From the NCBI GenBank assembly GCA_963701995.1, contig OY969693.1, forward strand, positions 992,001 to 1,056,000: 64,000 nt of DNA, given 5' to 3'. The position numbers and the translations under genes are program-made. This document shows positions 41,640 through 51,469 of the stretch, piece after piece. The first letter of the stretch is position 1, and the number at the start of each line of letters is the position of its first letter. Under the pieces are notes generated by a model. It had not been told where the DNA came from, searched no databases, and saw only the letters and a program-made list of their open reading frames with translations. The DNA comes from Methanoflorens sp963701995 (GTDB taxonomy: Archaea > Halobacteriota > Bog-38 > Methanoflorentales > Methanoflorentaceae).

Positions 41640-42950
41640 ATGCGTGTTGCTGTTTTTATTGGGACGCGAGCGGAGCTCATAGGAATGGCCTCTTTTCTCA
41701 AGGAGGTCGACAAGAACCCCGACACGGAACTCGTATTTACTCATACCGGGCAACATTTTGACCGCGAAATGTACGAGAACTTGCTTAAAGATTTGGGTCT
41801 TCGAGACCCCGATTATGGCTTGTCGCTTGGCAACATGAGCTACAATAAGCAGATCTCCGGCATGATCAATCAAATCGATGATATATTGGAGAAAGCGCGG
41901 CCTGACTTTGTGTTTGTTCAAGGCAACGTAATCTCGTCTTTTAGCGCAGCCATCGCATCGTCGATGAACTTTGTTCCGGTCGGCCACATTGAATCGGGCT
42001 ATCGGTCACTGCGGGACTTGCACAGCGATGTAAGAAGGAAAGTTATCGAAATGTGCTCGACGCTGTTTTTTCCTGTGTGTAACACGGCCCACCTAAACCT
42101 GCTTGAAGAGTGCTACGATCCTGATTGCGTCCACTACTTAGGTGATCCTCTCGTCGACGCACTTTTGGACTACAAGCCGACGGCGCAAAAGGCGGATTCT
42201 ATCGAAGCGCTTTGTGAAGACGAACGACCGATTGTTGCAGTGGCGGTTAGGCTGCCGTGGAACATAGGAAGCCCTGAGGCGCTCGGCAGAATCACGAAAG
42301 CGGCGACTAGTCTCGATGAATACAACGTTGTCATGCTCTTGCACCCAAACACTAGGAGACATCTCGTCAAATTCGGCCTAATGGAAGAATTGCAATCGTG
42401 TGAGAACGTCCATCTTATCGATCCATTGGCCTACACTGGTTTCCTAAGACTGATGATGGACTCTCACGTGTTAGTCACCGATTCCGGGGGCCCTCAGAAA
42501 GAAAGCGCCATTCTGGAAACGCCGTGCATCACGCTGTCCGAGAGCACCTATTACACTGAGACCGTTGAAAATGGGTGGAATAGGTTACTAGGCAATAGCC
42601 CGCACCCGGATGTCTTGACTGAAGCCGTACGGGCTACGGCGTCCGGGAAAAAAATAAGCGACCCGCTTAACGACGGCAAATCATCGCAGCGAATAATCTC
42701 TAAAGTCGTTCAGCTGTTCGAAGAAGGGCGTCTCACGATCTCTCCGCAAGTGGCAAAAACGAGCTTCTATGCTCACCTAACGGTTTTTTCGGAAGGGTTA
42801 ATGGGCATGCGAACACGCGCCGCCTCTGACGCTGGCGGGACGGTTCAAGCGATGTTCGACCAAACAGGGGAAATCACGTTTGATCCGACGCAAGCTCAGA
42901 TTGTCCGCACTTTCGGGCCAGTGCGAAAAACAAAAGAAACGGAAAAGTAA
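41640..42950 (+). CDS. Diverged UDP-GlcNAc 2-epimerase-like protein (WecB fold)
   Basis: A 436-residue GT-B-fold protein of the WecB family. VAVFIGTRAELIGMASFL replaces the usual GTRPExIKxAP, VQGNVISSFSAAIA replaces VxGDTxStxAaA, and HIESGYRSLRDLHSD keeps the family glutamate but not the PEE that follows. The nucleotide loop VTDSGGPQKESAIL near residue 280 is intact. Altered catalytic positions suggest another substrate or reaction, possibly hydrolysis or glycosyl transfer. It lies between glmU and the AglH-like gene. Confidence 0.75.
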   Translation: MRVAVFIGTRAELIGMASFLKEVDKNPDTELVFTHTGQHFDREMYENLLKDLGLRDPDYGLSLGNMSYNKQISGMINQIDDILEKARPDFVFVQGNVISSFSAAIASSMNFVPVGHIESGYRSLRDLHSDVRRKVIEMCSTLFFPVCNTAHLNLLEECYDPDCVHYLGDPLVDALLDYKPTAQKADSIEALCEDERPIVAVAVRLPWNIGSPEALGRITKAATSLDEYNVVMLLHPNTRRHLVKFGLMEELQSCENVHLIDPLAYTGFLRLMMDSHVLVTDSGGPQKESAILETPCITLSESTYYTETVENGWNRLLGNSPHPDVLTEAVRATASGKKISDPLNDGKSSQRIISKVVQLFEEGRLTISPQVAKTSFYAHLTVFSEGLMGMRTRAASDAGGTVQAMFDQTGEITFDPTQAQIVRTFGPVRKTKETEK

Positions 42951-42958
42951 GGTCACTG

Positions 42959-43960
42959 ATGATCGACAGCTATACCTTCTTTTTGCTTGTAGTCTCGGTT
43001 CTGCTTTCATTTGTAGTCACGTTTGTTGTGACTCCGCCGCTCATCAAGAGAATGAAACCTGCTGGGGTGTTTGGCGTTGACGTTCACAAAGTTAAAAAGC
43101 CTGCGATTTCTGAAATGGGCGGCTTTGCCATCTACGCAGGGTTCGCCACGTCTATGATCTTCGCGGCTTTTTTGGGGCTCAATTTAATGTTAATATTGGT
43201 TTCAGTGCTCGTGGTAAGTCTATCAACTATGGTGGGGGCTGTAGATGACGTGATGCACCTTGGCGCCAAAGAAAAGCCGCTCCTTGGCTATTTCGCTGGC
43301 ATTCCGCTCATATTGACTGCGGGGAGCGACCCCTATCTTCTCGTGCCTTTGTTAGGGACGTTTTGGCTTGGACTCGCGTGGATCCCTATTGTGCCTTTTG
43401 CAGTCACAGCTGGGGCCAATGCAGTCAATACCTTTGCTGGATTCAATGGGATGGTGATAGGCTGCGGCGCCATAGTGACGTTTGCATTGATAGTAGTTGG
43501 AATTGTGCTGATATCGCCGACGGGGGGCATCGTGGGACTTTTGATTTTGGCGGCGCTCTTTGGGGCACTCCTTGGTTTTTTTCCGTATAATAGATATCCT
43601 GCCCGCATATTTACGGGCGATATAGGGACGCTCTGCATCGGTAGCGCTATCGCCGTTGGCGCCATAGCGCTAAAAATCGAACTATTTGCGGTCATCGCGG
43701 CTTTGCCTTATATCGTCAACTACGGCATGGTATTGCTCTCTGTTGGAAAGGTAACCGAGAGTCACTTGTTTACGGCCACGCAGGTAACGAATGACGGGTA
43801 CTTGATCCCCTCAAAGTCATATTCCGTTCGAAAGAACTTGTCCGATTACATTTTGAGCAGGAGATCAATGAAAGAACCGGGACTAGTGAAAACGCTTTGG
43901 ACTTTGTGCGCAGTATCCGGCGCAATAAGCATTTTGTTGGCAGTCTTGTCGACTCGTTGA
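42959..43960 (+). CDS. AglH/MraY/WecA-like sugar-1-phosphate transferase
   Basis: A 333-residue polytopic membrane protein with about ten hydrophobic segments. Family blocks are HKVKKPAISEMGGFAIYAG near residue 43, VGAVDDVMHLGAKEK near residue 88 (the DD pair) and NAVNTFAGFNGM near residue 155. FTGDIGTLCIGS near residue 218 is the catalytic DxGS-type loop. It transfers GlcNAc-1-P or a related sugar phosphate to a polyprenyl or dolichyl phosphate, the first committed step of lipid-linked glycan assembly. It starts 8 bp after the epimerase-like gene. Confidence 0.87.
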   Translation: MIDSYTFFLLVVSVLLSFVVTFVVTPPLIKRMKPAGVFGVDVHKVKKPAISEMGGFAIYAGFATSMIFAAFLGLNLMLILVSVLVVSLSTMVGAVDDVMHLGAKEKPLLGYFAGIPLILTAGSDPYLLVPLLGTFWLGLAWIPIVPFAVTAGANAVNTFAGFNGMVIGCGAIVTFALIVVGIVLISPTGGIVGLLILAALFGALLGFFPYNRYPARIFTGDIGTLCIGSAIAVGAIALKIELFAVIAALPYIVNYGMVLLSVGKVTESHLFTATQVTNDGYLIPSKSYSVRKNLSDYILSRRSMKEPGLVKTLWTLCAVSGAISILLAVLSTR

Positions 43961-44131
43961 GGTGTCTTGTTCAAGGCGACAGACCGAAAAAAGGCTATGG
44001 CAGCCGGCGAGAATGCGTGAGTGTCAATAACCTTGTGGCCGCAAGCATGGGGCTGTCCATGATCGTCTGATCTCGGGACTCCCGTAATTGGCTTCGAAAG
44101 TAGCTAGTTTGCCTAATCTAAGCCACTGGGG

Positions 44132-46462
44132 TTACAGCAGCTGCTGTGAATTGATGTTAACTGCGTCGATCGGATATGCGTATCTCGCATCAGTAGTTGC
44201 GTTGCCGCCGTTGGATGGATCCATCCATAGACTTACATACAGGGTTCTTGTTGACCCCAGAGTGGGCATAAATCCGAACCGGCTAGAGCTTCCGCTGGGC
44301 AAATCGATCGGCACTGCCTTAGTCTCTCCGGCATTTAACGTCACCGGCTTGTACTGGTCTTGCCAAGCGATGTGCAAGCTCATCGGATCGCTGGCGTGAT
44401 TCGTCACATAAACAACTCCTGAGTCGCCGTTCACTGTGACGTCGCTGATCGAGGCGTATTGTGTGGGCGTTTGGGCGAGCAGGGTTGGGTTAATTTTGTA
44501 AATCACTACACCGTTATTCTGGAATACTTCTGTCATAATCGTGGTATCTGGAACGAAGTTCGGGAATGGAAATCCCCAGACGCTGCTCGAGTAATTTGCT
44601 TTGACCGGATCAGAAACGAAGTAGTCTACGCCCATTTTTTTTGCTATGAGTAGCTTGGTTGCGGAACTTGTGGAGCTGTTCATGAAATTGGAGAGGTCTG
44701 TGAGCTGCGATAACTGATGGGTGACCACGTAGGAGTTTTCAGAGTCGGTTGATAGTACCACTCGGGCATTGGTGAACGTGTTTGCGTATTGTAAGAAAGT
44801 CGGATCTGACAATACTCCGTCGTTGGACGTCGTGTGATTATTGAGCCATTGCAGTGCGCTCATTTCGTTATCGGTAAGTTTTGGAGCCTGTGCGTTTGTG
44901 GCATAGGCGGTGGCTGTGGCAATATGAAATACCGGCGATAACACGGAAATAACCACAAAAGCGATGATAAGCATCGAGCGCATTGCCCGATTGTCTCGCC
45001 TCCGTCGCAAGCCTTGGACGCGCGGCTGCGGTTCATATGCCAGCCGAAAAACAAGCATTGAAGCGAGTATTGACAGGGGGAGCACGAGATAGAGTATCGA
45101 ACGCACCCCGCTTTGATTTTGTAGAACGTGCGGTATGACACGTTGAATAAGCCAGGGCATGTGCGGGACTGCCACTCCCAAAACACCGATTACCGTGGGC
45201 ACCAATGCTACAAGGAGCCAGCTTGATACAAGCATGTTTCGCAGGTTTGTTTCAGCTCGGTCCCAGAGGGTTGTTTTGTAAACCAGAATACTCAGAATTG
45301 GAATGAGACCAAGACTTGAAATCATGAAAGCTAGCGAGAACGCCGTCTGAGCCGAAAACACAAGGGCTACTGCTACTACTCCAGCCATCGCGACTAAGGT
45401 CAAAACTATGATCAAATTTAGGACGTTTTTTGTCGTGTGGCCAATTACGGCGAACAGTCTGTCACGGCGTTTTTGCGGTGACCTTTGATCGGCGTTTCCG
45501 CTAAAAAGCACGCCGACGGCTGCGAGCCCCAACATGCCTGCCGACAAAGTCAAGACCTCTGGAATGCTCCACGGCAGAGTTTGGTAGCTGAGATACATGG
45601 ACAGCCACCATGGAGCGCTAATTATGACTGGTAGCAAGATCATAGCACTTATCTGCTTCAAATGCATCCGAGTGCCAAGATTAATCAGCACATAGAGTAC
45701 GATGAAGATGGTGAAAATGTAATAAAACGTCGTGGTAGAAAACCTATGCGTAAAAATGAGTGTTGTCACGGTAAGAGCGCCTAGAAATGTATATTTTGAT
45801 CTCAGGAGAGACTTACCTGCATCGTCCTTGATTGCCGCGTAGAGGTAGTAGGTCGCAAGCATCATCAGTATCAGCCCAAAGCTTGACGGAACGATATATT
45901 GCGGCCCCAATATTGCCGGGTTTGGGCTGAACGTTGCCGAAAAAAACGATGCGAGGGCGGCTATTCGCGTGTCGCCTGTGATTTTCTTTACTACGACAAA
46001 AGTAGTGAGAACAAAGGATACCAATATGAACGCGGAAAACCCCTGCAGCAGAACGAGCAGATCGGAACTCTGGCTGATATTCTGGCTGATATTCACTCCA
46101 CCAAGCGTAGCGACAGCGCTGAATACGATTGGGAGGCCAGGCGGTTCAACGTTATACCAGACGTCACCAGGCGCGGCGTTTGGATTTGTTGGGCTTAGCG
46201 CGCTGTTTTGTTGGACGTCTTTTGCTAAAGCGACGTACGTAGCGGTATCGTGATCGATCAAGTCGATGCCGCCGTTCCAGTATCCAGCGAACCCTACGGT
46301 GATAAGCAGCAGCGTGAGCGTCGTGAGCAAAATGCCCACCGACACTTTCTTGCCCAGCTCCCTCGACTGCGTACGCTCAACCGTGTGACTGCGCTGCGCC
46401 GGTGGCGGCTGAGGTGATCGCAGTCTAGAATACCCTTGATTCTCCTCGTATCGCTCTCGCAT
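44132..46462 (-). CDS. Large polytopic membrane protein, GT-C-like
   Basis: 776 residues. A proline-rich cytoplasmic N-terminus (about 38 residues) precedes about 13 membrane segments. The first outer loop carries IDLIDHDTATYVALAKDVQQ near residue 68, an acidic motif placed like the catalytic loop of GT-C glycosyltransferases, and VEPPGLPIVFSA follows. From about residue 530 a soluble domain begins (NEMSALQWLNNHTTSNDGVL). The AglB signature WWDYG is absent, so I do not call it oligosaccharyltransferase. It is 59 bp downstream of the flippase on the same strand. Confidence 0.65.
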   Translation of the reverse strand: MRERYEENQGYSRLRSPQPPPAQRSHTVERTQSRELGKKVSVGILLTTLTLLLITVGFAGYWNGGIDLIDHDTATYVALAKDVQQNSALSPTNPNAAPGDVWYNVEPPGLPIVFSAVATLGGVNISQNISQSSDLLVLLQGFSAFILVSFVLTTFVVVKKITGDTRIAALASFFSATFSPNPAILGPQYIVPSSFGLILMMLATYYLYAAIKDDAGKSLLRSKYTFLGALTVTTLIFTHRFSTTTFYYIFTIFIVLYVLINLGTRMHLKQISAMILLPVIISAPWWLSMYLSYQTLPWSIPEVLTLSAGMLGLAAVGVLFSGNADQRSPQKRRDRLFAVIGHTTKNVLNLIIVLTLVAMAGVVAVALVFSAQTAFSLAFMISSLGLIPILSILVYKTTLWDRAETNLRNMLVSSWLLVALVPTVIGVLGVAVPHMPWLIQRVIPHVLQNQSGVRSILYLVLPLSILASMLVFRLAYEPQPRVQGLRRRRDNRAMRSMLIIAFVVISVLSPVFHIATATAYATNAQAPKLTDNEMSALQWLNNHTTSNDGVLSDPTFLQYANTFTNARVVLSTDSENSYVVTHQLSQLTDLSNFMNSSTSSATKLLIAKKMGVDYFVSDPVKANYSSSVWGFPFPNFVPDTTIMTEVFQNNGVVIYKINPTLLAQTPTQYASISDVTVNGDSGVVYVTNHASDPMSLHIAWQDQYKPVTLNAGETKAVPIDLPSGSSSRFGFMPTLGSTRTLYVSLWMDPSNGGNATTDARYAYPIDAVNINSQQLL

Positions 46463-46521
46463 TAAACGTGGACTACCTCAAACCGAGTAATAATAAACCC
46501 TGTTTATAGAATCGCTATGCC

Positions 46522-47814
46522 CTAATCACTTATAGTTTTTGGTGACCGTTTTCCAGTCACACGCAGCTTGAACCAGCTTAGAAGCAGGGCACTGTATGTG
46601 ATCTCATTCGAGACCATTCCGGTAGCAATTGCGAGCATTCCGCCTAAAATAGGGGTAAGCGTTACCATGACCGAAAGGAATGCAACTGTGGCGAAAACTA
46701 CTCCCCAGCCAACAATTTTTGCGCCCTCACACGCAGTGACCAATTTGTCCCAGATTCTGTTATAGAGAAAAAGCCCTGAATAAGCCGCGAGCATAAGCAA
46801 CAATGGTCGAATCTCTTGAACTCTAAAAATGCGCAAGAAGACAACGCCACTTACGTAAGATAGCAAAAACCCGGCCACACATATTGGAACGCCGAAGTAA
46901 GCTAGATACCTCCCAACCCGGGGTCGCAAACCCCAGTCAAGAGAGCAAAAGCGGGGGTATAATGCCATAGAAAGGACGGTTACGAGCGGCACAATCAGGA
47001 AAATACTCGAGCGATAATGTGCGCCAAATACCCCCACGGCGTAGGCAGTCGCTATAACGTTCAGGTAAAGGATGCTAATCTGCTGCGCTGAGACGCCGAG
47101 GACGCTGTCAGCGCCCAAATAGACGGTGAGCGGGATTAGTGATCTCATTCTCTCAATCGAAACGCGCGGGAAACCCAAAGGCACTTTTTGAATCAGGACA
47201 AGAGAACCGAGTAAGGAGCCGACGCATATGCCGACTAAGCCGAGCGTCAAGTTGCGAAAAAGGACAAAAAAGATGAGCGCGACGCTCCAATAAATGACGT
47301 CTGCGATAACGACAAATCTAATCTTGTAGAGCGCCAGTTTGAAAGATTGTGCAACGGTGTATATCGTAAGCAGAAACGCTATTATGTAGCCGAAAATCAA
47401 CTCGTACTGGGTGATTCCAAGCAGGTTTAGCAAGTTGCTAGAGGATCCGACGACGATTACGGGCAGAGATACTGCAATCGAAAGAAAAAAAGCAATATAA
47501 AGAGCATTGATCGGCACGTCGGCAATACGCTCGTTTCGTTCGGCAACGATCTTCACGACGGCCTTCGGCAATCCTAGGGTCATCACGGCGCTTAAGATTG
47601 TAGCTATGGCCAGAATGACGAGATAAGTTCCGTAAACCTGTACGCCGAGGTACCGTCCAACAAAAAGTTCTTCCGCCAGCGATATGAGCTTCGCCAGCGC
47701 ATATCCGGCCCCCAAAACCGAGAGCCCTCGCAAGACGCTTCGGATGTACTGTACGGACAACAAGTCGCGTGCTTTTTGAAAAACCGACGCAAGTCTCGCG
47801 ATGGTGTTGGCCAT
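46522..47814 (-). CDS. Polysaccharide flippase (Wzx/RfbX-like, MATE/MVF fold)
   Basis: A 430-residue protein with about 12 membrane helices. The first block GLSVLGAGYALAKLISLAEE near residue 30 and FVGRYLGVQVYGTY match polysaccharide-type flippases, and TLGLPKAVVKIVAERN fits the second helix pair. It would move a lipid-linked glycan across the membrane. It heads a minus-strand pair with the GT-C-like gene and is divergent from a GT4 glycosyltransferase. Confidence 0.85.
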   Translation of the reverse strand: MANTIARLASVFQKARDLLSVQYIRSVLRGLSVLGAGYALAKLISLAEELFVGRYLGVQVYGTYLVILAIATILSAVMTLGLPKAVVKIVAERNERIADVPINALYIAFFLSIAVSLPVIVVGSSSNLLNLLGITQYELIFGYIIAFLLTIYTVAQSFKLALYKIRFVVIADVIYWSVALIFFVLFRNLTLGLVGICVGSLLGSLVLIQKVPLGFPRVSIERMRSLIPLTVYLGADSVLGVSAQQISILYLNVIATAYAVGVFGAHYRSSIFLIVPLVTVLSMALYPRFCSLDWGLRPRVGRYLAYFGVPICVAGFLLSYVSGVVFLRIFRVQEIRPLLLMLAAYSGLFLYNRIWDKLVTACEGAKIVGWGVVFATVAFLSVMVTLTPILGGMLAIATGMVSNEITYSALLLSWFKLRVTGKRSPKTISD

Positions 47815-47893
47815 TGTGGGTCAACTATTCAGGCCGCTCTTGTTAAATATACTTTTGTTGGCGCATCTAAAAGATTATTAACGTTTACTTGCT

Positions 47894-49051
47894 ATGATCA
47901 ATCGGATGCCTCGAGAAAGGTGCAGAATCCTGTTTGTAACTTCGTTCGACGTTCGACTGATTGACAGCGTGAAAACAGACGGCAGCATGATTCGTCTGCT
48001 CAAAGATTTCTTGCTGAGATACGAGGATCTGTGTGATCTATTCTTATTTACAGGGGACACAAGCAAATTTGATTTGGCCCCCGCCATAGAACACGTTCCG
48101 TCAGCGTTGTTCGAGAAATTTGGTCTTTGGCACTTTTCATATGTCGCCTTAAGCACATTTAAAATCGGGAAACGATTGAAAGGAAATGCTCTGGTCCGGG
48201 GCATTTCTGCTGCGTGTCCGGGAGCAATAGTCGCAGCAAAGGCAAAAAAGAAGCCTTCACTCGTTTTTTATGAATATAATTGGGCGGATCAAGTTACGCA
48301 CGTGAACAAAGGCAGAATTCTCGGAACAGTTGCAAGACTTATCGAGAACTATGTCATAAGAAACGCCGATGTTTTGGTCACGCGAAACCAGTCTCTAGAG
48401 ACGGAGCTTCGCGAAAGAGGCGCTAAGAGAGTCGAGATCATACCCTTAACGTTCGATGAAGACATTTTTAAACCCGGAATTGATGTCACTGAGCTCAAAA
48501 AGACTTACAGCGTCCGAGATGAAAAGATACTCATGTATATTGGAAGACTGCATGCAGTCAAACGGCTTGACCTTCTTCTAAAGGCAGCTGCACAGCTTAC
48601 TGAGCACTTCAAGCTGTTTATAGTCGGTTCGGGGGCTCAGGAAAATGAGCTCAAGGACTTGGCAAAATCCCTTGGTATTGTGGACAAAGTGATTTTCACG
48701 GGCGCAGTGCAATATTCTGACGTGCCGAAATTCATGAATATGGCAGACTTGATCGTGATGACCAGTTCTACGGAAGGGCAGCCGAGGGTTCTGATAGAGG
48801 CAATGTCTTGCGGGACGCCGGCAGTTGGAACGAACGTGTTCGGAATTAGAGACACTGTAGATGACGGGGTGACGGGGTATCTCGCCTCTGACGATCCTGA
48901 TGACATCGCAAGAAAAATTTCAGAAGCTTTGGCAAACGATGCGTTTCCGCAGATGTGCAGGTCAGTCGCACTTGAGAAATACTCGAATGAAGCCTGTGGG
49001 TTGAAAGAAAAGGCGCTATGCAAAGAGCTTTTGGCGCTCGACAGCAACTGA
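47894..49051 (+). CDS. Family 4 glycosyltransferase (GT-B)
   Basis: A 385-residue retaining glycosyltransferase. ATG 47894 or ATG 47906 may start it; CRILFVTSFDVRLIDSVKTD is the N-terminal strand and loop. The C-terminal donor domain has MYIGRLHAVKRLDLLLKAAA near residue 217 and the EX7E motif in TEGQPRVLIEAMSCGTPAVG near residue 293. GT4 enzymes add sugars such as GlcNAc, mannose or glucose; BshA of bacillithiol synthesis is in the same family. The substrate is unknown. Confidence 0.85.
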   Translation: MINRMPRERCRILFVTSFDVRLIDSVKTDGSMIRLLKDFLLRYEDLCDLFLFTGDTSKFDLAPAIEHVPSALFEKFGLWHFSYVALSTFKIGKRLKGNALVRGISAACPGAIVAAKAKKKPSLVFYEYNWADQVTHVNKGRILGTVARLIENYVIRNADVLVTRNQSLETELRERGAKRVEIIPLTFDEDIFKPGIDVTELKKTYSVRDEKILMYIGRLHAVKRLDLLLKAAAQLTEHFKLFIVGSGAQENELKDLAKSLGIVDKVIFTGAVQYSDVPKFMNMADLIVMTSSTEGQPRVLIEAMSCGTPAVGTNVFGIRDTVDDGVTGYLASDDPDDIARKISEALANDAFPQMCRSVALEKYSNEACGLKEKALCKELLALDSN

Positions 49052-49326
49052 CTTTAACATACTCCGCTTCGCTTGCTGGGCCAGGTCTCGCACTGTTCTT
49101 GGTCGTTTCTCAGAGTCAGCGCACTCACAAAGCCGAATTCACTGCCAAGATACGATAATAGACCTTAGAACTTTGATAAAGCGTGATTTAGGCTAGGATT
49201 TGATCTTACGTTAGAAAAGGTGAAGTTAGGGGAGTAGGTGTGGAGTGAGGGTGTCGAGCTTCGAATGCCCAGGATATGACAGGCTGGGGCCCGAATGAAA
49301 GAAAAGTTAACAAGAATGTGGAATGA

Positions 49327-50391
49327 ATGAAAGCTATTCCTCGCGCTGATTTGTACCAGACCATGAGCACAAACGCGTTTTACCACCATAAGACCGTATT
49401 GGTGACCGGCGGAGCCGGATCAATCGGATCACAACTCGTTCGCACGCTGTTGGAAGCCAATCCCCGCGCCGTGATCCTCACCGACAACAACGAGGGCGCG
49501 CTGTATGATCTAGAGCAAGATCTTAAGTCTAGCAAAGTGTCCACCTTTGTCGCTGACGTAAAGGACAAAGAAAGCATGAAACCGCTTTTTGACGGCATTG
49601 ATTTTGTATTCCACCTTGCCGGGCTCAAGAACGTACCAATGTGTGAATATAACCCCTATGAAGCTGTTAAAACGAATATCGCTGGGACTCACAACTTGGT
49701 CGATCTATGTTTGCGCGAGAACGTCGAAAAAGTGATATTTACAAGCACAGGCAAAGCCGTCAAGCCGACGACCGTATATGGTGCTACCAAACTCCTCGCG
49801 GAGCGCTTGCTCACTCTCGCTAACAGCAAGCAGGGGGGCCCAGGAACGATATTCGCAAGTGTAAGATTTGGCAACGTACTGGGCTCTCGCGGCTCGGTTT
49901 TTCCCTTGTTTAGCAGGCAAATCGGAAACGGCGGCCCTGTCACCATCACCCACGAGGACATGGTGCGGCCTAACATCATCATGTCGAATGCGCTTAGGTT
50001 GATTATGAACGCGGGAGAGCTTGCACGAGGCGGAGAAACGTTTATTCTCAAGATGAAAGTGATGAGAATAGCCGAAGTTGCTGAGGTCATGATTCGAGAG
50101 CTAGCGCCGGAATATGGCTACAAACCGGAAGAAATCGAGATTCAGCTGATCGGTGTTAGGCCAGGCGAAAAAATACGAGAGGAGCTGATGACCGAGAGTG
50201 AACAGAGGAGAGCATACGAAACCGAAGACACGTTAGTCGTGGCGCCAGAGATGAAAGAACTGTCACACGTCCAAGAATATTACAGCGACTTATTACGCCG
50301 AAAAGAGATAAAAACGTACAAGCATCGAGATCCGGTTTTTGTCACAAGCGCAGAGATAAAGGGAATATTAACCTACTTGGGCTATCTGTAA
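49327..50391 (+). CDS. Polysaccharide SDR, CapD/FlaA1/PseB-like, with altered active site
   Basis: Up to 354 residues (ATG 49363 is another start, just before the core). The NAD loop VTGGAGSIGSQLVRTLL near residue 25, HLAGLKNVPMCEYNP near residue 95 and the Y-x3-K in VYGATKLLAERL near residue 153 are those of UDP-GlcNAc 4,6-dehydratases. The usual STDKA reads STGKA, so the catalytic Asp is missing. VRPGEKIREELMTESE fits the family C-terminus. It could be an epimerase or another nucleotide-sugar enzyme. Confidence 0.83.
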   Translation: MKAIPRADLYQTMSTNAFYHHKTVLVTGGAGSIGSQLVRTLLEANPRAVILTDNNEGALYDLEQDLKSSKVSTFVADVKDKESMKPLFDGIDFVFHLAGLKNVPMCEYNPYEAVKTNIAGTHNLVDLCLRENVEKVIFTSTGKAVKPTTVYGATKLLAERLLTLANSKQGGPGTIFASVRFGNVLGSRGSVFPLFSRQIGNGGPVTITHEDMVRPNIIMSNALRLIMNAGELARGGETFILKMKVMRIAEVAEVMIRELAPEYGYKPEEIEIQLIGVRPGEKIREELMTESEQRRAYETEDTLVVAPEMKELSHVQEYYSDLLRRKEIKTYKHRDPVFVTSAEIKGILTYLGYL

Positions 50392-50696
50392 TGACAGCTG
50401 TAGCTACAAAAACGCCTGACACGATATGTGGGCAGCCGCAACAAGGCGAGCGCTACGATGCCCGTCGCTTAAAAAACGTCTAGAACAAAACTCACTTTGG
50501 CCCAACCTGTGCTGCGGTTGGCGCGCATTCGCTTCTGTTCTGCGGCTTTTTTTGGCGCGCCGAACTTCAATCTCTTTCGCGGAACCTGCTCAAGGCGGTG
50601 CAGATTGACCTCAGCATTCAGACGAAGGCCTCTCGGTGCCGCGATGGGACCCATTTTCGTAAGCACCTGCTATCGTCCACTGTGAGCTGATATTCA
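50392..50696. other. Convergent gap with nothing recognised
   Basis: 305 bp between two convergent genes. No convincing coding frame, tRNA or repeat is seen. A T7 run (about 50548-50554) follows GC-rich sequence and may serve in termination. Confidence 0.4.
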
Positions 50697-51284
50697 TCAA
50701 TGCGCCGGCTCCTGGGTTTCGAGGACCGGCTCGTCTGGAAGTTCGATGTGCTGATCTAGTTCGCGCTCAAACATGTTGGTCAAAACGGCTTTTAGCTCCT
50801 TTCGAGGAATGTTTCCGGTGTTTTTCAAACGGCACTTCTCCAAGTACTCCTCGTAAGTGCTGATGAATCGTGCAGGATTGCCCGCATAGACAGTGTTCGG
50901 CGGCACGTCTTTTGTGACGACCGCTCCCGCCCCTACCACGCTGTTCGGACCTATGACTACGCCCGGCATTATAATCGCGTTAACGCCGATGAAAGAGTTA
51001 TCCCGAATAATTATGGGGCCGAACTTGCTGCCTTCGAAGTCCGCGTTCTGCTCGAGCACCCATTTGGCTCCGTCGTGAGTCATAAAGGTAACGCCGTACG
51101 TAATCTTACAGTTATTTCCAATCGAAATCAAGTACGGTTCGGTGCTCAAATTGCAGTAGTAGAGTTGACAGTTGCTGCCTATGCGTACTCCTAATCTTCG
51201 TGCTAGGCGGACGCGGGCGCTCCCCGTGCTTATCCTGAATAAAACGATGTTCAGTCTGTAAGCGATTTTTTCTAGCCAGTTCAT
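50697..51284 (-). CDS. Hexapeptide-repeat O-acetyltransferase (WbbJ/Maa-like)
   Basis: A 195-residue LbH acetyltransferase. Hexapeptide turns run from LGVRIGSNCQLYY near residue 30 to FIGVNAIIMPGVVIGPNSVV and GAGAVVTKDVPPNTVYAGNP near residue 125-145; the histidine in TYGVTFMTHDGAKW is the likely catalytic base. A helical tail of about 45 residues ends the protein. It probably acetylates a surface sugar. It converges on the SDR gene. Confidence 0.85.
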   Translation of the reverse strand: MNWLEKIAYRLNIVLFRISTGSARVRLARRLGVRIGSNCQLYYCNLSTEPYLISIGNNCKITYGVTFMTHDGAKWVLEQNADFEGSKFGPIIIRDNSFIGVNAIIMPGVVIGPNSVVGAGAVVTKDVPPNTVYAGNPARFISTYEEYLEKCRLKNTGNIPRKELKAVLTNMFERELDQHIELPDEPVLETQEPAH

Positions 51285-51469
51285 TTGACGATAGCTTGTT
51301 GATTTGGATACGTTCCTGCTTGCCGAACCGATAGTCGCTCGTTACGTAATTTATATTTTATCCAGCTCTTTAAGCTTGCGATCTTCGCTCAAACTCAGCC
51401 GAGCAAAAGCGAGGTGGCAGGCGGCAGTTATTATTATTAGGTTGATATATTGCACCACAACCTTGTGTC

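Noticed and set aside
44132..46462. Oligosaccharyltransferase AglB
   Set aside because: The WWDYG signature is absent and the soluble domain does not look like AglB.
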